NCBI GenBank assembly: GCA_963815535.1
Contig: CAWFGS010000002.1
Location: forward strand, 186,001-250,000
Direction of reading: 5' to 3'
DNA length: 64,000 bases
From: CAWFGS01 sp963815535
Lineage (GTDB): Bacteria > Pseudomonadota > Alphaproteobacteria > Sphingomonadales > Sphingomonadaceae
How positions within the stretch are numbered: the stretch's first letter is position 1; the number at the start of each line of letters is the position of its first letter. Position numbers and translations under genes: made by a program. Below, piece by piece: positions 62,500 through 64,000 of this stretch. Below the pieces are notes generated by a model. That model did not search any database. It saw only the letters and a program-made list of their open reading frames with translations, and had not been told where the DNA came from.

Positions 62500-64000
62500 T
62501 TGAAGCTGAAGCCGGGGGCGGGCGCATTGGCGGCAGACGCGGCGGCCTGCGCCTTGCGATCACGCTTGCGCTGCTTTTTCGATTTGGGCGCGGTCGCCGG
62601 TTGATCGGCAGCGGAAATACCGGGACGATCGCCCGGGCCGGGTTGCGTTTCGCCGCCCAGTGTCGGCATCGGCCGGGTTGGGGATACGGCAGGCGAACCG
62701 TTGCCCGATTCCCGGAACCCGATCAGCTGTTCCGCCGTGTCGGCTGCGAAATAGCCGTCGGTCGGCAATTTGATGTCGCGGGCATTGACCGGCTTCACCA
62801 GATAGGGCGTCACCACGATCACCAGCTCCGTTTCGCCTTTGCGAAATGCGGTGGAGCGGAACAGATTGCCCAGGATCGGCACGTCGCCAAGGCCGGGGGC
62901 CTTGTCGATCTTGGTCTGCGCGTTGTTGGACATCAGCCCGGCGATCATGAAGCTTTGCCCGGAACCAAGTTCGATGCTGGTTTCCGCGCGCCGGATCGTG
63001 AGGGCGGGGATCTGAAAGCCGTTCAGCGTGACCGAACCCTGGCTCGACAATTCGGATACTTCGGGCCGGACGCGCATCGAAATGCGGCCATTGGCAAGCA
63101 CCGTCGGGGTGTAGGACAGGCTGACGCCGAACTTGCGATATTCGACGGTGGTGGTGCCCAGGCCCTGACTGATCGGGATGGGGAACTCGCCGCCGGCCAA
63201 GAACTCTGCCGTTTCGCCGGACAGGGCGGTCAGGTTCGGTTGCGACAGGGTCGTTACCAGTCCGCTGCGTTCCGCAAGGTCCAGCGTGCCGCCGATGTCG
63301 AGGCCGAACAGGCGGCCGAGCCCGGCAAGGGTGGAACCCGTGCCGTTGGTTCCGACGATCGACGTTCCCTCGTCGCCCGCCGTGACGTTGACGCCCACTG
63401 GCCCGCCGGGAGTGAACTGCGTCAGAGCGCCCCGGCCCGTGCCGACGCCGAACTGAAATCCACCGGTCGAATCGACGGTAGTCAGGTTCGCACCCAATTC
63501 GCGCACCAGCGACCGGCTGACTTCCGCGAACCGCACTTGCAGATTGACCTGCAACGGTGTGGACATTTTCAGGCGGCTGATGACGTTGGCCTCTTCACCC
63601 ATGAATGCGACGACCAGCCGTTCGGCCTCCGCCGCGTCTTCGGGTGCGCTGACGGTTCCGGTCAGCAGGACGGTATTCGTGCCCATCGTGGACACCGAAA
63701 TCTTGGCCTGCGGCATCGCGAGGGAAAGCATCTGATCGACGCTGTCGATGTTGGAACCGACGCGAATGTTCGCGGACCACACCACATCGCCCGCGGCGTT
63801 GCTGGCATAGACTGTGGTTTCGCCGCCGGCTTTCGCAAAAACGTACAGCTGGCTGCGCGATTTGACCTGCACATCGGCCACTTCTTCGTTGGCGACGAAA
63901 ATGTCCGTCATCGCGCCCGGCACGTTGATCAGCTGACCGCGCCCGATCGACAGGACGATGTCCTGCGACGGGGAAATCATCGACTGCGCGTTGACGGCGC
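62496..64000 (-). CDS. cpaC: Pilus secretin CpaC/RcpA (5' end beyond window)
   Basis: Outer-membrane secretin ring of the Tad pilus. The visible 500 residues comprise the N-terminal pilus-assembly domain (VLSIGRGQLINVPGAMTDIFVANEEVADV), a BON-like segment and the secretin domain (LTALSGETAEFLAGGEFPIPI, PGLGDVPILGNLFRS, ELVIVVTPYLVKPV). The C-terminal 80 residues are Pro/Gly-rich, then Lys/Arg-rich. The frame is open to the window edge upstream of MISPSQD (AVNAQS), so the start is outside. Confidence 0.95.
   Translation of the reverse strand, partial: AVNAQSMISPSQDIVLSIGRGQLINVPGAMTDIFVANEEVADVQVKSRSQLYVFAKAGGETTVYASNAAGDVVWSANIRVGSNIDSVDQMLSLAMPQAKISVSTMGTNTVLLTGTVSAPEDAAEAERLVVAFMGEEANVISRLKMSTPLQVNLQVRFAEVSRSLVRELGANLTTVDSTGGFQFGVGTGRGALTQFTPGGPVGVNVTAGDEGTSIVGTNGTGSTLAGLGRLFGLDIGGTLDLAERSGLVTTLSQPNLTALSGETAEFLAGGEFPIPISQGLGTTTVEYRKFGVSLSYTPTVLANGRISMRVRPEVSELSSQGSVTLNGFQIPALTIRRAETSIELGSGQSFMIAGLMSNNAQTKIDKAPGLGDVPILGNLFRSTAFRKGETELVIVVTPYLVKPVNARDIKLPTDGYFAADTAEQLIGFRESGNGSPAVSPTRPMPTLGGETQPGPGDRPGISAADQPATAPKSKKQRKRDRKAQAAASAANAPAPGFSFK

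Overview
The window is about 64 kb of high-GC alphaproteobacterial chromosome. Its gene families fit Sphingomonadales best, probably Erythrobacteraceae or Sphingomonadaceae: ChpT with its CHDLLSP motif, large TonB-dependent receptors, a TorF-type porin, a Tad/Cpa pilus operon, an ABC permease of the Mla type with an N-terminal STAS domain, and an alphaproteobacterial RpoH. I found no phage, insertion sequence, CRISPR array, rRNA or tRNA. The one clear RNA gene is the RNase P RNA. No rival organism assignment was tested by search.

Layout. 1-7.3 kb: trigger factor (3' part), an amidase and a TonB receptor on the minus strand, then clpP, clpX and a small membrane protein. 7.4-10.9 kb (minus): fasciclin lipoprotein, mtgA, rpoH, an RluD-type pseudouridine synthase. 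10.9-13.3 kb (plus): JAMM metalloprotease, chpT, cell-wall amidase, rnpB. 13.3-17.8 kb: TspO-like protein, PPP phosphatase, porin, glyoxalase, nhaA. 17.8-24.0 kb (plus): NfrB-like glycosyltransferase with an outer-membrane barrel partner, then TauE/SafE permease, TIGR02186 protein and a HerA-type ATPase. 24.1-27.7 kb (minus): queE and valS. 27.9-31.5 kb (plus): an Mla-type lipid transport operon (permease, ATPase, MCE protein, lipoprotein). 31.4-35.1 kb (minus): ATP12 chaperone, small membrane protein, HAD phosphatase, a shortened PaiB-like gene, rluC, crcB. 35.3-39.9 kb (plus): rpsU, FKBP isomerase, gatC-gatA-gatB. 40-45.5 kb (minus): small unknown protein, M16 protease, penicillin acylase. 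45.6-48.2 kb: clpB. 48.3-54.6 kb (minus): two large TonB receptors. 54.9-58.5 kb (plus): thiolase, short-chain dehydrogenase, enoyl-CoA hydratase and MarR regulator, a beta-oxidation-like set. 58.5-64 kb (minus): tadC, tadB, cpaE, cpaD, cpaC (partial) of a Flp/Tad pilus operon.

Sequence quality matters for every reading here. Many genes, including essential ones (tig, clpX, gatA, gatB, gatC), are broken by single-base insertions or deletions that sit in patches (about 0-6.6, 18.6-19.8, 29-30, 34.7-45 and 55-61.5 kb). Long stretches between them are clean. I read these as errors in the assembly and give each such gene its full reconstructed span. Coordinates of those genes are the outer limits, not one open frame.

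The most interesting biological signal is in valS: a 120-bp palindromic element inserted exactly in frame, adding 40 residues to an otherwise normal valyl-tRNA synthetase. Other points worth checking are the absence of cpaF from the pilus operon, a PaiB-like gene missing its central half, and two candidate heat-shock promoters in front of clpP and clpB, with rpoH in the same window.
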